Assembly (NCBI GenBank): GCA_014238325.1
Contig: JABABH010000267.1
Location: forward strand, 1 to 6,846
Reading direction: 5' to 3'
Length of the DNA stretch: 6,846 nucleotides
DNA from: Coxiellaceae bacterium
GTDB taxonomy: Bacteria > Pseudomonadota > Gammaproteobacteria > Coxiellales > Coxiellaceae
The notes under the pieces are model-generated. The model saw only the letters and a program-made list of their open reading frames with translations. It did not search any database and was not told the origin of the DNA. Position 1 is the first letter of the stretch, and every line of letters begins with the position of its first letter. The position numbers and the translations under genes are program-made. Positions 6,826-6,846 of this stretch are shown in pieces.

Positions 6826-6841
6826 GCATGCACTTGAAGTG
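6810..6841. repeat. Palindrome with 9-bp perfect arms over the bamC -35 region
   Basis: CACTTCAAG (6810-6818) and CTTGAAGTG (6833-6841) are perfect inverted repeats 14 nt apart. Inside them ATGC (6819-6822) and GCAT (6826-6829) extend the pairing around GAA, leaving a 3-nt bulge. It could be the terminator stem of a gene beyond the window, an operator over the -35 box, or one copy of a dispersed palindromic repeat. ACTCA occurs on both sides (6802-6806 and 6842-6846). Confidence 0.55.
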
Positions 6842-6846
6842 ACTCA

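Noticed and set aside
1..6846. Mobile element, CRISPR array, tRNA or rRNA
   Set aside because: No transposase or integrase motifs, no spaced direct repeats, and no tRNA cloverleaf or rRNA-like sequence seen on either strand.

Overview
The window looks like an ordinary chromosomal segment of a Gram-negative gammaproteobacterium. It has a class 2 (membrane-type) PyrD, a BamC-like outer-membrane lipoprotein directly followed by purC (the bamC-purC adjacency typical of gammaproteobacteria), and a leucine-catabolism gene pair. Moderate base composition, a shortened BamC and an unrecognised multi-pass membrane protein with a polar tail would suit a Legionella/Coxiella-type (Legionellales) host-associated bacterium. 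That placement is inference, since no marker in the window fixes the genus.

Layout, left to right. (1) Up to 1031, +: the 3' part of an unrecognised polytopic membrane protein whose frame is open to the left edge, so its true start probably lies outside. (2) 1065-2093, -: pyrD, convergent with gene 1 and separated from it by 33 bp with no obvious terminator. (3) 2094-2325: divergent intergenic region with a good pyrD promoter on the minus strand and a consensus -10 box for the leucine genes on the plus strand. (4) 2326-5062, +: ivd (isovaleryl-CoA dehydrogenase) and mccB (methylcrotonyl-CoA carboxylase carboxyltransferase subunit), overlapping by 32 nt. (5) 5063-5336: convergent intergenic region with a strong hairpin, best read as the purC-side terminator but possibly bidirectional. 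(6) 5337-6706, -: bamC then purC, 8 nt apart. (7) 6707-6846: bamC leader with a strong ribosome binding site, a consensus -10 box, and a 9-bp-arm palindrome covering the -35 region at the right edge.

Functionally, ivd and mccB catalyse consecutive steps of leucine breakdown: isovaleryl-CoA to 3-methylcrotonyl-CoA, then carboxylation to 3-methylglutaconyl-CoA. The biotin-carrying partner (mccA), the hydratase, the HMG-CoA lyase and the usual regulator are not in the window, and mccB is followed by a terminator-like hairpin and an opposing gene. PyrD (pyrimidine synthesis, coupled to quinones) and PurC (purine synthesis) are housekeeping enzymes. No phage, transposon, CRISPR or RNA gene is visible. 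I do not see a convincing new system. The least explained items are the membrane protein at the left edge, the single-domain BamC, the altered N-terminal segment of MccB, and the palindrome at the right edge.
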